NCBI GenBank assembly: GCA_014898425.1
Contig: RCSZ01000008.1
Span: 1 to 64,000, forward strand
Source: Botryotinia globosa
Lineage: Eukaryota; Ascomycota; Leotiomycetes; Helotiales; Sclerotiniaceae
DNA length: 64,000 nucleotides
Direction of reading: 5' to 3'
Below, piece by piece: positions 22,921 to 35,413 of this stretch. How positions within the stretch are numbered: position 1 is the stretch's first letter; the number at the start of each line of letters is the position of its first letter. Below the pieces are notes generated by a model, which ran no database searches, had not been told where the DNA came from, and was given only the letters and a program-made list of their open reading frames with translations. Made by a program: the position numbers and the translations under genes.

Positions 22921-25545
22921 ATGGATATTCCTCCGTCCGAAGATGTACCCGAAGTGTCTCAAAATCAGGATCAATTGCAAACACAACAACCTGTCCGTAA
23001 ACGTCGGAGAACTCGGTTAGCTTGCAATTCTTGTCGTCAAAGAAAGACAGCTTGCAACGGTGATCGCCCTTCATGCTCATCGTGTATAAGAAGAGGTGTT
23101 CAAGACAGTTGTTCTTATGAGGAGGCAACTGTAGGCACTAAAGCTTCTATCAACACTGGGTGGGTTTTTCCTAAATTTCCCCGGCCGGGTCCTTTTGCAC
23201 GGGATTTCACCCAACAACCAAGGCGTTTTTTTTATTCCATGAAGCATAATGTACTCATTCTGAATATCTGAACATTTGAGGTCTTTGATGCATCTAAAAT
23301 GCTCGATATTTTCTTCCATAGTCTACACTCAGACAATTGTCCCAACATTATGAAGTCGTGTCCAATCAGCTGATTTGCCGATATTCAGGAAGTCTTTAAT
23401 GATCGGTAGTCCAAAACCAAATCTTCACTTTCGATCAGTCAGTCAATTAACCTCATCTCCGAGTCCAGCTGCAGGGGCTGTAGCTTCTCCTGGAAATGTT
23501 GGTGGTTTGGCTATGGTTTCCGATACAGAGACACAAGATTCTCTTTACGGAGGATCATCGACAATTGCATTAGTATCTCAAGTTCGACAAGCAGCGTCAG
23601 ATCGAGCAGTGCCGATCAACGAAACGCATAAACCACCAATTGACAATCTACCTCAACCACATGGTGAAGTAGAAATACTCTATAAGCAAGATTTTGCAAG
23701 ATTTATTTTACCTCAACGTCAACAAGCTGATGAATTCATAAATTGTTACTGGGAATTCGTTCATCCAGTGTTTCCTGTTCTGGACCTCCAAACTTTCAAT
23801 GCCACTTACGAGAAACTGTGGGTATCATCACCAGGAAAAGGATTAGACGGAGATGAGTTGAACGAAACAATCTTTCATGCTACACTGAATCTCGTTTTTG
23901 CTTTGGGATGTCAATATAGTAAGGACGTTCCTCCACAACGAAAGTCAAGTTATGCAGATGAATTATATCGACGATCGAGAAGGTTACTGAACTTTGAGAT
24001 ATTGGATGCACTACAATTATCTTTGGTTCAATTGTTTCTACTCACGGGGGTTTATTTGCAGTCCACTGAACATGCAAATAGATGTTGGAATGTGATTGGA
24101 TTAGCTATTCGAACCGCACAAGGATTAGGTCTTAACACGGAAAATAACTCACATAGGACCAGTCAATTAAGTTATGAGATTAAGCGAAGGGTATGGCATT
24201 GTTGTACATTGCTTGACCGGTCTGTAGTTCTATTTGACTCTTACTCCTTCCGTGGCTAATTAGCAAAAAGATTGCTGGCCATGACATTTGGTCGACCAAC
24301 TATGATTAGAACCGGATCCTACGATGTTCCAGAACCATCCATAATTGATGACCAATATCTGACAGCAGATTCCCATCAAGTCCCGGGAGCCCAACCATCT
24401 GGAGTTCATTCTCGGATGAATTTATTTGTCTACTCGCTCAGATTATTCGACATTATGGATGAAATACTTTCAAAGTTTTATGTATTTCAAGGTGGCAAGA
24501 GTGAAAGCAATTCTACCAAGTCTTTCGATCCTTGGTCGGTAAGTGATCTGGCCAGTATATTGAACATCAATGCGAAACTCGATGATTTTCGGGAGAGTGT
24601 TCCTCGACTATTCAAGGATGTTAGTTCGTTTGCACTTGGGACCGACGCTTTCGCACCTGGCCAACTTCATGTTGTTTTACAGTCAAAAGTATTGCAAAGC
24701 AGGTAATCAAGCAAAGCCCGTCAATTTAATCTCAATGTCTAACATTATCTCTCAGGTTTTTACTGGTTCGCATCTTACTTTTACGACCCATACTCTTAGC
24801 ATCCGTCTTTAAGGAAAAGCCGGCCCTACTCGCCAAATCTGAGCCTGGACTAACGGAAGATCTTGCCATTGGAGTTTGCACATTATGCGTGAAATCTGCT
24901 CACTTGCTTGTAGAGACCATACACGAAAATCTCAATACGGGGTATCGTAGCTCAGGATGGCACACTGTTTACTGTAAGCTTCTTGCGAAAACCTGTAATC
25001 ATCTGACAGCAGTCCATGCTCTTGGAAACAGAGGAGCCTCCCTCAAATCTTATATACTAACAATAACAGTTGCATTCGCTGCTGCGACTATCCTTCTTGT
25101 GGCACAATTATCTCCGCTGATACAAGCCAGTTTATCCACCGAACATTGCTTCGAAACGTCATGGACTTCATGTATTGAAATTCTCGAACATCACCAAGTG
25201 CAGATCCAATCAGCCAAACGAGCCATAAATATTCTAGAAACGTTGAAAGAGAAAGTTCAAGCAAGAAAATTGGCTGAAATTACGAATCCATCGAATGGAA
25301 ATCCACTCGAGTCAAATATAACTGGCAATCCAGCACTTGCCGAGCAAGACTTCGCAAATCCTCAAGAGTCAATTGCCCAGGACTATCCAACTACTGTGCC
25401 TGGAGCTCCCAATGGAGGGCTTGGGAATGATAATATCATCATGTTTGATACAGGTATGCAGATGGATTCGATGAATGATGCTTGGTTTACCCAGCAACTT
25501 TCGGATTTGAATTGGTTGTATTATTATCAAGTATCACCACAGTGA
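22921..25545 (+). CDS. Zn2Cys6 fungal-specific transcription factor, 731 aa
   Basis: A nuclear DNA-binding regulator. Exons: 22921-23159, 23389-24219, 24271-24702, 24756-24973, 25070-25545; sum 2196 nt in phase. A basic stretch (RKRRRTRLA) precedes the binuclear zinc cluster CNSCRQRKTACNGDRPSCSS (about 36-55), completed by CIRRG and a final Cys. The fungal-specific factor domain (Fungal_trans type) covers about 180-420, from FINCYWEFVHPVFPVLDLQT through GLAIRTAQGLGLN and RRVWHCCTLLDR to LLAMTFGRPTMI. A C-terminal helical region contains RFLLVRILLLRPIL. The first intron (229 bp) is long for this window, so its ends are the least certain. The fourth intron is 96 nt and open in frame, so a retained form would still translate. 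Target genes are unknown; transposon remnants lie on both sides. Confidence 0.88.
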
Positions 25546-25820
25546 AGGGAAAATTACATATATGTTCTGCAACATCAAAATCTGTCTCTATAGAGAGCCT
25601 CAAGATTTTTGCTCCGGTTAGCAGCCAGCGAATCTTGGCAGTCCTGCTCAAAGCGGTCCTGAGCACTGCTGTATCACTCTTAAATCCATCGCGGAATTCT
25701 TCCAGAATTAATGATGCCAAAAGAAATCTAGATGTAACATAATTCGCGTAATTTGCCCATTCTGTTATTTTTTGTATCTCTCATCAACATTGAAGGGGCT
25801 GCACCATAAGAAATTCTTGT

Positions 25821-26337
25821 TGTAAGAGTTCTGGCCCCTGCTCATAGCATATGTAACGCTTTTCCAACTAAAATATAGGATTATTCAACTTTTTATATCC
25901 TAGTTTATTTCTTATAATAAGAAATAAATTAGAAATTCTTTTAAAAAATGTTATTTAATTGATCAAATTTTATAAAAAAATAAATAGAATATTTTTTTCT
26001 AATTTTTGAAATAGGATTTGAAAAGATTAAAATTGAAAATTCTAAATTTTAATGAAAATTTACATATTTTATATAAAAAAATATTATATATTAGAATTTT
26101 TGAAAAAATTCGATTTCAATATTATATAATTATTCAACAAAAATAATAAAAAATATTTCGAATAATTTTTTATATTTTGATTCTAATTATTTATCATTTC
26201 TAATTTTTTGAAAAAGAAAATATAAAGATTTGAATGAAATATTTAATATAATAATTTGTATAGGAAAACCTCATTTTTGTAAGGATTTTGTTACATTTGT
26301 CACAAAGGTGCGATGAGCAGGGACTAGAACTCTTACA
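25821..26337. mobile_element. Inverted-repeat (MITE-like) element 3, RIP-marked
   Basis: The left arm TGTAAGAGTTCTGGCCCCTG (25821) is mirrored at the right end (26337), where the inverse complement reads TGTAAGAGTTCTAGTCCCTG. The arms continue through CTCAT to ATGTAAC, with an extra segment of about 11 nt in the right arm. Differences in the outer 25 bp are transitions. The core of about 430 bp is almost pure A/T and non-coding. It lies about 275 bp downstream of the regulator stop. Confidence 0.75.
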
Positions 26338-27771
26338 TACCACTTGCAGTCTTTTGTTTATTCTTACAACGATTCCTTCTTATTTTGACATACCATATTT
26401 ATACAATCAACCAATCGTTCCATCTCTGCGTTTTCAAACCCATTTGTTGCAAATACTTTATGGGGATTTGAGTCTGGAGATGGATTCACTTTATCACTTC
26501 TGAGTGCGATAAACAAGGATACAGAGTAGCTGGTGGTCCAGAAGCGGCATTTCATGTGTTTGTATAAAGAGTATCCTATGGTATGAATTTTCTCCACTAA
26601 CATGTTCCTTGAGAATACTCCTATTTTGATTGCTAGAGCTTAATAGAGTTCTCGCCACTGAACAACCCTACGTCGATGAAAATCTTTACTATTCAAACTT
26701 TTCTTTGGTGGAAAATTAAGAATCGATAGACTCGAGGAGTTAGTGAAGTACAGGGGCACAAGCAAGTCTGGCAGGAATATTTCGGGCTATTCAGAATACT
26801 TGAGTGAAACTAGCTTCGTATGGAGATATGGAAAGTGTGATCTACGCGTCCTCGTCGGTCTCACCTAGTATGCATTGTTACGGGATGTCTAACCCACCTT
26901 CAAATGATTGAAATCTCAAGCAATACAAACATCAACGTCACTCTGAGCTTTCGACCGGCAGGCTGCGAAGGCAAGAATACCTCGCAAAAAATCATTGACA
27001 AGCGCCTACGTGTTGTAAAGAAACTGGATCTCAAATGCTTTACTAGACAATTCCTTCAATACCAGTGATACAGACAAGTAGCGACACAAAAAGAAAATGA
27101 GCTTCGTTGCACTACTCAAGACTGACTATCCACAAAGAGAATAAGAACCCTGTCATGACCATGAGATTTGCAAGTGCAGAGTAGTTTCACAGAAATTTTT
27201 GCAAATTTGAAGGATTTGGTCGAGGGATTCTCTCAGTGCCTACAAACGACATAAAAAGTCGTTGGCGATCCACGGTAATAATGCAGGAACGGCATTCAAA
27301 AACCTATTGCACTAATCAGGTTGACTTGAATTCCTTTTCGTTGGGCCGAAGCCATTTATCTTCTATCAATTGACCAGTTGTAATACTGTTCCTTTCCATT
27401 TGTAGCTCTGTGGCTCATATTTTCTGACCCGCGGAATTATTAAATCGGCAAACTTTTGTCTTCCCAGCCCCAAGATCCAGCCGCTTATCAGTGTTGACTA
27501 CTTCGTATATCTAGACTATCAAATGTTGGCTATTATCCTATTGAATTCGAGCAAGCGAGATAGACACTTACTTCCCCACTCAAGCCCGCCCTGAATCTGA
27601 CCATCCTTATCCAGTTGCGCACGAGGCCCATGAATTTCTAAAATTCCTCCCATACTTGCAAAGGTTATATCCATCCAAAAGTTTGATTCAATTCCTCTTC
27701 CGATGCTCCTTGCGATTTATCTATATTCAGTGTAATAAATGAGCCAATTGTCCTTGAGCCGTCATTTCAGC
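26338..27771. other. Gene-free region
   Basis: Base composition is normal, but no open frame with a start, length or motif worth keeping was found on either strand. It separates element 3 from the housekeeping block. Confidence 0.5.
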
Positions 27772-28146
27772 CTACTCATCTCTGCGAAAAGACTCACCAA
27801 ATTCCTTATGAAACATAACAGCATCACTATGAGCAGTCTCAATTGCTTCGTTGATTCTTCTAGCTTCTTTCGCTTTTCTCTCTGCGATTCCCTTGAATAG
27901 CTCGAGCTCCTTGGCTTTCTTGGCCTCTTTAGCAATCCTATCAGCTTTCCATTCTTCGGTGGCGGGAATTCCGAGATTCTCTTCTGCTTTTACACCTTCT
28001 TCATAACCTTTGCGGTACTCTTCCGTGTGCTGAAATTTAAACAGTGCCTCTACTCTATCCTCACGATATGCTTGTTTGCCTGCTTCTTTGCCTTGTTCGA
28101 ACTGTCCGAGAACTTTGAGTGTGTGTTTGCGTGGGGGTGAAGACAT
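27772..28146 (-). CDS. small conserved charged protein, 124 aa
   Basis: I do not recognise a named family. The frame is a single exon, ATG at 28146, stop at 27772. The composition is strongly charged and helix-forming (Lys/Glu/Ala-rich: EEYRKGYEEGVKAEENLG, KADRIAKEAKKAKELELFKG). It looks like a soluble helical protein, possibly with a coiled-coil second half. There are no signal peptide or membrane segments. A pyrimidine-rich leader precedes the start. Its coding look (regular composition, no stops over 124 codons, good ATG context) supports it as real. Function is unknown. Confidence 0.6.
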   Translation of the reverse strand: MSSPPRKHTLKVLGQFEQGKEAGKQAYREDRVEALFKFQHTEEYRKGYEEGVKAEENLGIPATEEWKADRIAKEAKKAKELELFKGIAERKAKEARRINEAIETAHSDAVMFHKEFGESFRRDE

Positions 28147-28800
28147 TTTATTGAGGAGAGGGAGCTGGCAAGGTTACTTGTAATTCGAAGCAACTGTTGC
28201 TTTGGGAAGGGTTGCTCCTCTGCTGAAATAGACTGAGAGGAACGTTGAGAAGGCTGAGTGTGATGATGGCAGTATCTGATCATACACGGAGCAAGAATCT
28301 GCAAATCCTTTGAAGTGAAAGGTAAATTCAGGTTACGATAGCGGATGAGTGAATAGTTCGCGGTGTAGCAAAGCACGTATTTTTGAGTTCCAACCACGGT
28401 CTTTGAAATTCACTACAGCATGATCCACATGCCTCAGAATGCGGAGAAAATCAGAAAAGGGAGTCTCGTGCCGAAATCGGTGCTTGAATGAGTAGCCGCC
28501 TGGCTACCTGTATTGCGCTGATCGGGTTGGTCTGGTGAACTGAGATTATTTCAAAGATTGATGTATACACATAGAAAGTTAAAGATAAGTCCAAATGACT
28601 GCTCAACAATAATTCAAGTGTTTGTACACGCCCCTTGACAAACTGCCTCCAAATTCGACTCTCGTCTTAAAAAATGAGTAGATGAAAAATCAAAGTCGAA
28701 AAAAAAACTTTTGTTTGGCAGTATTCCATCAGCCCTTGATGATCATTGACCCATGTTAGTGAGATATATCACAGTTTATAGTACACGACACCTCTATGAC
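28147..28800. other. Intergenic region
   Basis: About 650 bp between the small charged protein start and the prolyl-tRNA synthetase stop. It contains the promoter of the former. No gene is seen. Confidence 0.5.
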
Positions 28801-31022
28801 TCAAAGCTGATTCAATAGATTCCCAATAAAGTTCTTCAAGTCCTCGACCCTGACATCCTCCTTAACATTCATTCGTCTACACTGGACCTCACATAGACCT
28901 TCCTTCCACTTCCTACCCAGCAAAACAATGACCGGATAACCAATTAAATCAGCATCCTTCATTTTCCAGCCAATCGATACCTCTCGATCATCAACTACTG
29001 GATCCATTTCGGCAGCAGAAAGGGTATCAAATATCTGCAATGCATCTTCATTCAATCCCTTTCCAGGGACCACAACGATTTCGAAAGGAGCCATAACTCT
29101 CGGCCAATTCAAACCCTTTTCGTCGGCTAAAGTTTCTGCAACGGCTCCAATCATTCTCGTTACACCAATACCATGACATCCCATTTCCATAGAAACCCGT
29201 ATCTGATCATTTCCTCCTTGCTGAGTTTCTTTCTCTTCAGCTTCGAGATTTTTCTCCACAAGACCAGAAGGTACAGTAACAGTTGCTTCCATCGGCTTAC
29301 TATAACGTGTACCTAAGTGGAAAGTATGTCCAAGTTCGATGGCCTTTTCGACTTTCAATGTCGGTTCTTGACATTTGGGACAAACATCGCCCTCCGTAAT
29401 ACGCTTCAAATTTAGCGGTTCCCCAGTAGATGGATCCTGGGCGAGCGACGAATTTTTATACTCATTCAAAGACAAATCAAAGTATCCCTCTCGTTTCCGT
29501 GAAATTGCCTTTGAAAATTCAAGAGGGACTCGTCCATCAATAAGATTAATCACATGGGTGATATGATTTTCATCTTCTTCATTGAGACGTGTATTCGTGA
29601 GTATAAAATCCTCACTGATGAGTTGCGACAATTCCACATGTCCTATTTTTCTCGAAGGGTCATAGTCAGGTACAAGTCTTTTGATTGAATTTGTGTTCAA
29701 ATCATACTCCTCTCCGTTTTGAGAATAAAACCAAGTGACAACGAGGGTAGATCCATCACGAGAGAATCCACCAACTTTCTTCAGGTTTTTGGATTCGTTC
29801 TTCAAACTCTCGGTCTCATTCAATTTTGGCAACCCACTTTCTGCTAACTCCTCATTTGCCACATAATTGCATTTACTGCAACTGATGATATTGTCTTCTC
29901 CAATCTTAGTTGGAAAGTGAAACTCATGACTGAGGTCACCACCTATGTCCCCTGAATCGGCTTCGGCTACAAGATATGGAACTTTTAGTTCATCGAAAAG
30001 ATTATGATATGCTTTCCGAACACTTTCGTAAGTTGACAGAGCGGAAGTATTATTGTAATCAAACGTATAGAGATCTTTCATGACAAATTCTCGAGAACGG
30101 AGAAGTCCTTGCCTCGGTCGTAGCTCATCACGATACTTTCGAGCTAGATACAAATTAGCAAAGAACAGAAAAGATGGCAGGTTTGAACAAACTAATCTGG
30201 TATAAACGAACAGGAAGTTCTTTGTATGATTGGACCGAGTTTGAAACCAATTCCGTGATTTCTTCCTCATGTGTAGGAGCAAGAAGATACCTCGCCTCCT
30301 TTCGGTCTTCCAATCGGAAGAGCTGATAGTGTTAAAATCATAGCAATGGAATTATTTGATGGGAAATACCTCAGAACTAGAATTCAATCGACCACTTTTA
30401 GCCCAGAGCTCTTCAGACGACAGAGACGACAAAGCAAGTTTCGATGCGCCTTTCAGAAGACATTAATATTAGCATGAATGGTGAATGCAATTTGAGGGGA
30501 CAGGTTTGCTAACCCAATGTTGACATATGTTTATCAATGAGTGCTTCCAATTTATCCTGTACTCTTCTTCCTAGCGGTAACATGTGAAAGATACCCGTGT
30601 GAGCCTAGCCATGCTGTGTGAGAGCATGCCCTCATGAGTGAAAAGGAATGACTTGACAACGCACCTGACGTAAGAACCCCCCTCGAATAAGTTTAGCATG
30701 AGAATCTATCCCGAATTAGTTTTCCCAAATTCGATGAAGATATCAAGTTTGAATTTTACCTTCATCTGCGCTTGCAGCTATACCACCAGTAGGTATCCAG
30801 AACTTGGATAATCTTGCCCTATCATCATTCTACCATATCAATCAATCAATGATATGCCCACGTGATTAAAGGTTGTTTTCGTGATGGATCTGAACCTACG
30901 ATTGTAGAAAAACATGATTGCGTTTGAGGATATGAAAGCCTAGAAGGCCGTGGTAAACTCGTTGCACGGCGCCACAAGCCCCAAGTGTTCGTTGCAGATC
31001 CTCCAAACCGCGAAGAATGCAT
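28801..31022 (-). CDS. AIM10: mitochondrial prolyl-tRNA synthetase, 625 aa, 7 exons
   Basis: Charges mitochondrial tRNA-Pro. Exons: 31022-30900, 30829-30760, 30705-30665, 30604-30514, 30449-30370, 30322-30193, 30143-28801; sum 1878 nt in phase. The first exon encodes an Arg/Ser-rich, acid-poor leader ([12 protein letters not shown]...[11 protein letters not shown]), as expected of a mitochondrial presequence. Then come [20 protein letters not shown] (motif 1 region), [38 protein letters not shown] (motif 2, about 180-198), a CSKC..CPKC-containing central insertion, [15 protein letters not shown] (motif 3) and a C-terminal anticodon-binding domain. This is the bacterial-type class II ProRS architecture. 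The start was chosen as the first ATG giving a targeting peptide. It is divergent from MAK21. Confidence 0.94.
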
Positions 31023-31403
31023 CTTGGAGTACTTCCCGGTCCTGCGTCCTGCGTTCAGAACAAACAAGTTCGAATGAACTATTGGGATGTGAAAAAAGCA
31101 GAAAGACTATATCTTCATTCTTATCATAGATATCTTTCGGATTGCCTTTTTGTTCACATTGGCCATCATATCGCCAAGCCAATGAAAAGTTCCAACTTAC
31201 AACAATAATGAAGGATGAAGCTTTTCTAGCATCGGAAAATCTTTGTCCCGACAGTCATTGGCAGAATCAAAGGCGGTGAAATAAACTTTTTTTCTAATCA
31301 AGAACTTCTAATAAGAATGTCGCAACTTTGATCAGAAATAATTTGAACACCCCTCGATATTTTCACCACCATCATTTCAATTGAATCACTTTGATTGTGC
31401 AAA
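31023..31403. promoter_or_regulatory. Bidirectional promoter, ProRS / MAK21
   Basis: Only 381 bp separate the two divergent start codons, so both promoters must share this stretch. Both products serve translation (mitochondrial charging, ribosome assembly), so co-regulation is plausible but unproven. Confidence 0.6.
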
Positions 31404-34400
31404 ATGGTGTCAAATAACAAAAAGAGAAAGCGCGACACCAACAAAGAGGATCAAGATCGTCCAGTTAACAAAGCGCCAAAATCAGGAGGAAATGAAAAAG
31501 AAGTTTTGTTACAAGAAATATTGGCATTGGGAGGAACAGAGGAAGATTTAGATCTTGTACTCGATGCACAATTCGATTCAGAGAATGAAGCAAAACCAAC
31601 AGCCAAATCCACAGACAAGGACTTTAAAAATGAGTTTGCCAAATTTGTAGCAGGTCTTGGAATTGAAGGACAGGCTCCAGAAGCAGAAGCAGAAGCAGAT
31701 GAGGAGGATGAGGAGGTAGATGCTGATGATTGGCGGGACGAGGCCTTACAATCGGAATCGGAATCCAGTGAACCAGAAGAGGCACCCAAAGTTCCAGAGA
31801 AAAGTGCGACTAAAGCCAAAGAATCTTCAAAGACTTCCAAAGTGGCAGAGAAACCCGCGGCCATTCAAGTCAAAGAATCTATGAAGGATCAGAACCGCCT
31901 GGTTTGTAGCTTCTTACCTTTATTTTGAGTCCACTGACCGATTATAGAATTTTGAAGCGCGACCAGACTGGCATGCAGCAGAACTCCCCGTCCTTCCGGC
32001 GGGAGACTTCAGCGAGACAGGACCATATCGATCGTCGATCAATAACCTAAACGAATATGCCAAAGCTCTTCTTGAAGCCGACAGTACTTTATATGCCTCG
32101 AAACATCTTTCTGCGACTTCTTCACATCGTTTCCTTGCTACAATCATGTCCTCCGGTACATTATCCGATAAGATTTCCGCTTTAACTTTGGTTGTTCAAG
32201 AATCCCCAGTTCATACCACAAGATCATTCGAAAGTTTATTGGATCTGGCAAAGAAAAGAAGTAGAGGACAAGCCGTTACAGCACTGGGAGCTATGAAGGA
32301 TTTGCTCGGAGCTGGTGTCGTGCTTCCTGCGGACAGACGTCTTCGTACATTTGCTTCACAACCTGGGCTTCTCGGTACATTGCAAGAAAGCGATACTGGT
32401 GTTTGGAAATCCGGACAACCCCTACCAGGAAACATGACCAAAGCTCATCTCATTTCGTGGGCATATGAAGATTGGCTCAAGGAGTCATATTTCGATATGC
32501 TCAAGATTCTGGAAGTTTGGTGTAGCGACGAGGTAGAATATGCTCGTTCAAGAGCTGTTATGTACGTCTATGAACTATTAAAGGATAAGCCAGAACAAGA
32601 ATCCAATTTACTTCGACTCTTGGTTAACAAACTTGGAGACCCAGACAAAAAGATTGCTTCACGATCATCATATCTCCTGATGCAACTTCAAACCTCTCAT
32701 CCTGCAATGAAAGAGATCATTATCAACTCAATTGAGAACGAACTTATATTGAGACCTGGACAGAGTTCCCACGCTAAGTATTACGCCATTAATACTCTCA
32801 ATCAAACGATTCTCAGTTCGAAGGAGGAAGTTGTTGCGAAGAAGCTTTTGAGCATATACTTTGGCCTTTTCGTATCTCTTCTCAAAAAGCCCGAAGTTAT
32901 CAAACCTACAGGTCCTAAACTCAATAAGAAAGGAGAGATCCAAGGAGGCGGAGGCGCTATGGGAAAGAAGGCAAAGGAAAAGTTGACAGCAGAGGAGGAA
33001 GCAAAGCAAGCAAGTGAGGAGACAACAGAGAAGATGATTTCTGCTGTTCTGACCGGTGTCAATCGTGCATTCCCATTCACAAAGACTGATGATTTGACGT
33101 AAGTTTAAAGAACTACATTGGCCGAGGACAATACTGACTAGAATTAGCCTTGAGAAACATATGGATACTTTGTTCCGAATTACGCATTCATCCAACTTCA
33201 ACACCAGTATTCAAGCTTTGATGTTGATTGAGCAACTATCAACAACAAAGCACCTTGCTGTCGACAGATTCTACAGAACTCTCTACGAATCCTTGCTCGA
33301 TCCTCGTCTAATCACTTCTTCGAAACATGCACTGTATCTCAATTTGCTTTATAGGGCTTTGAAATCAGATGTCAATATCAAGCGTGTGAAGGCTTTTGCG
33401 AAGAGAATGTTACAAGTTGTTACTCTTCATCAACCTCCATTCATTTGTGGTATTATCTATTTGTTGAGAGAGTTAGAAGTCACATTCCCTGGACTTAAGA
33501 CTCTACTCAATACACCTGAAGCAAATGATGAAGAGGAGGAAGAGGTATATCGAGATGTGCCAGAGGATGGAGAAACTGCAGATATTCAAGCTACAACAGC
33601 CCCATCGAAACCTAGAACAGACACATACGATGGAAAGAAGAGAGATCCGGAACATAGCAATGCTGACAAGAGTTGCTTATGGGAAATTGTGAGTTGCTTT
33701 CTAATGTATGAGGGAGCTTTACTAATAATATTAGATTCCTTTCTTGAGACATTTCCATCCATCTGTATCTCTATTTGTTGACCGCCTTATTAATGACGAA
33801 AAAATGCCACCTAAGCCTGATCTCGCTTCCCACTCCTTAACCCATTTCTTAGATCGATTTGTCTACAGAAATGCAAAAGCAGCAGCTGGAGCCCCCAAGG
33901 GAAGTTCCCTTATGCAACCTCTTGCTGGTGGGGCAAGTCAAGGTATCCTTGTATCCAATCGTGGTACTAAGGTCCAACAATCTGTCAACTCGGAAGCATT
34001 TTGGAGAAAGAAGGCTGAGGACGTTGCAGTTGATGAAGTCTTCTTTCATAAATACTTTAACCAAATTGGTAAGGGTAAGGATGTATCTAAGAAGAAGGAG
34101 AAGAAGAAGGGTGAAGATGGAGAAGATGATGAGGATGAGGATGAGGATGAAATTTGGCAAGCTTTAGTTGAAAGTAAGCCAGATATCGAGGGTCCAGAGT
34201 CTGATGATGATGATTTGGATATGGATGACTTTGACATGTCCGAGGATGATTCTGAAGGGGGTGTTGATATTGAGGGATCGGATGAAGAAGTTGATGTTGA
34301 AGGAGAAGATGAGGATATGCAAGATGCCGAGGAAGATGATGGAGAGGGCATCTTCTCAGAAGAAGAAGATGACCTCAAGGACAGTGATGATGAAGCAGGA

Positions 34401-34604
34401 TCAGATATGGATGCATTATTCGAAGCTGAATTACAGAGAGCAAAGAGTCCCGAAGCGGAAGAGGAGAAGAAGGAGACTAGCAGAAGTAAGAAGAGGAGAC
34501 TTAAGAATCTTCCAACATTCGCCAGTGCGGAGGATTATGCGGCTATGTTGGACAAAGATGACGGAGATGAGGATATGGGTATGGGAACTGGAAAGGGAAG
34601 ATAA
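31404..34604 (+). CDS. MAK21: Mak21/Noc1-type ribosome biogenesis factor, 1019 aa
   Basis: A nucleolar factor for 60S pre-ribosome maturation and export, the Noc1 partner of Noc2. Exons: 31404-31901, 31948-33098, 33148-33688, 33735-34604; sum 3060 nt in phase. Introns are 46-49 bp. Length matches yeast Mak21 (about 1025 aa). A basic then acidic N-terminal arm precedes an alpha-solenoid region (e.g. LISWAYEDWLKESYFDMLKI). The CBF/Mak21 domain lies around residues 550-800 (NTSIQALMLIEQLSTTKHLA, YRTLYESLLDPRL, CLWEIIPFLRHFHPSVSLF). The C-terminus has runs of Asp/Glu and a basic KKRRLKNLPTFASAEDYAAM, as in orthologues. The start ATG at 31404 precedes a Lys/Arg-rich nuclear-signal-like stretch (NNKKRKR). 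Confidence 0.95.
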
Positions 34605-34911
34605 CGTAGTAATATTGTAGATGGGGACAAGGAAAATACTTGCACAGAATTGTGATGGGTGTTTTGTAAAAACGTTTGCAGGTAGTCAGTATGGATATCT
34701 CGAGGCAAATTCAAGAAGTTATACCCATTTCAAATCACAAATTCAGGATGCATGGTAGTTGATTGAAATATCCTTATTCCAGATACCATTGCTCATTTTC
34801 CTGTTCAAGTGCCCATGACTTCCTATCGCCAAACCACAATCATCAACAAACCCATAACATAACTTCTTAAATCCATCCATTCCCTCGTTCTACCCTTCCT
34901 GCACTGAAGAT
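34605..34911. other. Convergent intergenic spacer
   Basis: About 300 bp between the MAK21 stop and the stop of the 144-aa unknown. It carries only 3' ends; no gene is seen. Confidence 0.5.
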
Positions 34912-35413
34912 CTATTCATCAAACCACTTCAACTCATCCTCCTCTCCAAATATTGCTCTGAAGAACTTTCCCTCCTCACCTCCAACATCCGTTTCTTCCA
35001 TGTGTATACAATGAAGAGTAGCGGTATCCGAGTCTCCTGGAATGAAAGCTCGGAACATGATATATTTACCTTCGGTCTCGGGAATTAGAACTTTGCCGAG
35101 GAGGTGGAGTCCATAGGCACTAGTGGCTACGCGGACGGAGGTGAGGGAAGAGGAAGTGAACGAGGTAAGGGTGTGGTCTGAGACATGGGAGATGGGAGCG
35201 AAGTACTGGGGCTCGTGTTCTATGGCGGAGTGGATTAGTGATGGGGTTGGGGAAGAGCACAGGAAGAGGAGAGAAGGGAGACGAACTGTTGGTTTCATGG
35301 CGGAGATGTTGAAGTTTCTTCTTGAGTTCTGTCTCGATTTTCTTGAAGGCAATGATACTATCTTCTTTTGGGGCATGGATATCGCCAAGTTGGACAGTTT
35401 CTGCGGTTGCCAT
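34912..35413 (-). CDS. conserved unknown protein, 144 aa, 2 exons
   Basis: I cannot name a family. Two overlapping frames at first look like a frameshift. A 67-bp intron (35286-35220, donor GTTCGT, CTAAT branch, ATAG acceptor) joins exon 35413-35287 to 35219-34912 in phase, giving 435 nt. The product starts MATAETVQLGDIHAPKEDSI and a short amphipathic helix (KKIETELKKKLQHLRHE). It then has a beta-rich body (SHVSDHTLTSF, YGLHLLGKVLIPETEGKYI) and an acidic tail (GEEDELKWFDE). There is no signal peptide or membrane helix. The same GTTCGT donor is used in the dienelactone hydrolase gene here, which supports the splice. Function is unknown. Confidence 0.7.

Noticed and set aside
34046..34378. Long Ser-rich frame antisense to MAK21
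   Set aside because: It is the mirror of the Asp/Glu-coding acidic repeats of MAK21 and has no independent support.
34912..35413. Apparent frameshift between two overlapping minus-strand frames
   Set aside because: A 67-bp intron with donor GTTCGT, CTAAT branch and ATAG acceptor joins the two frames in phase.
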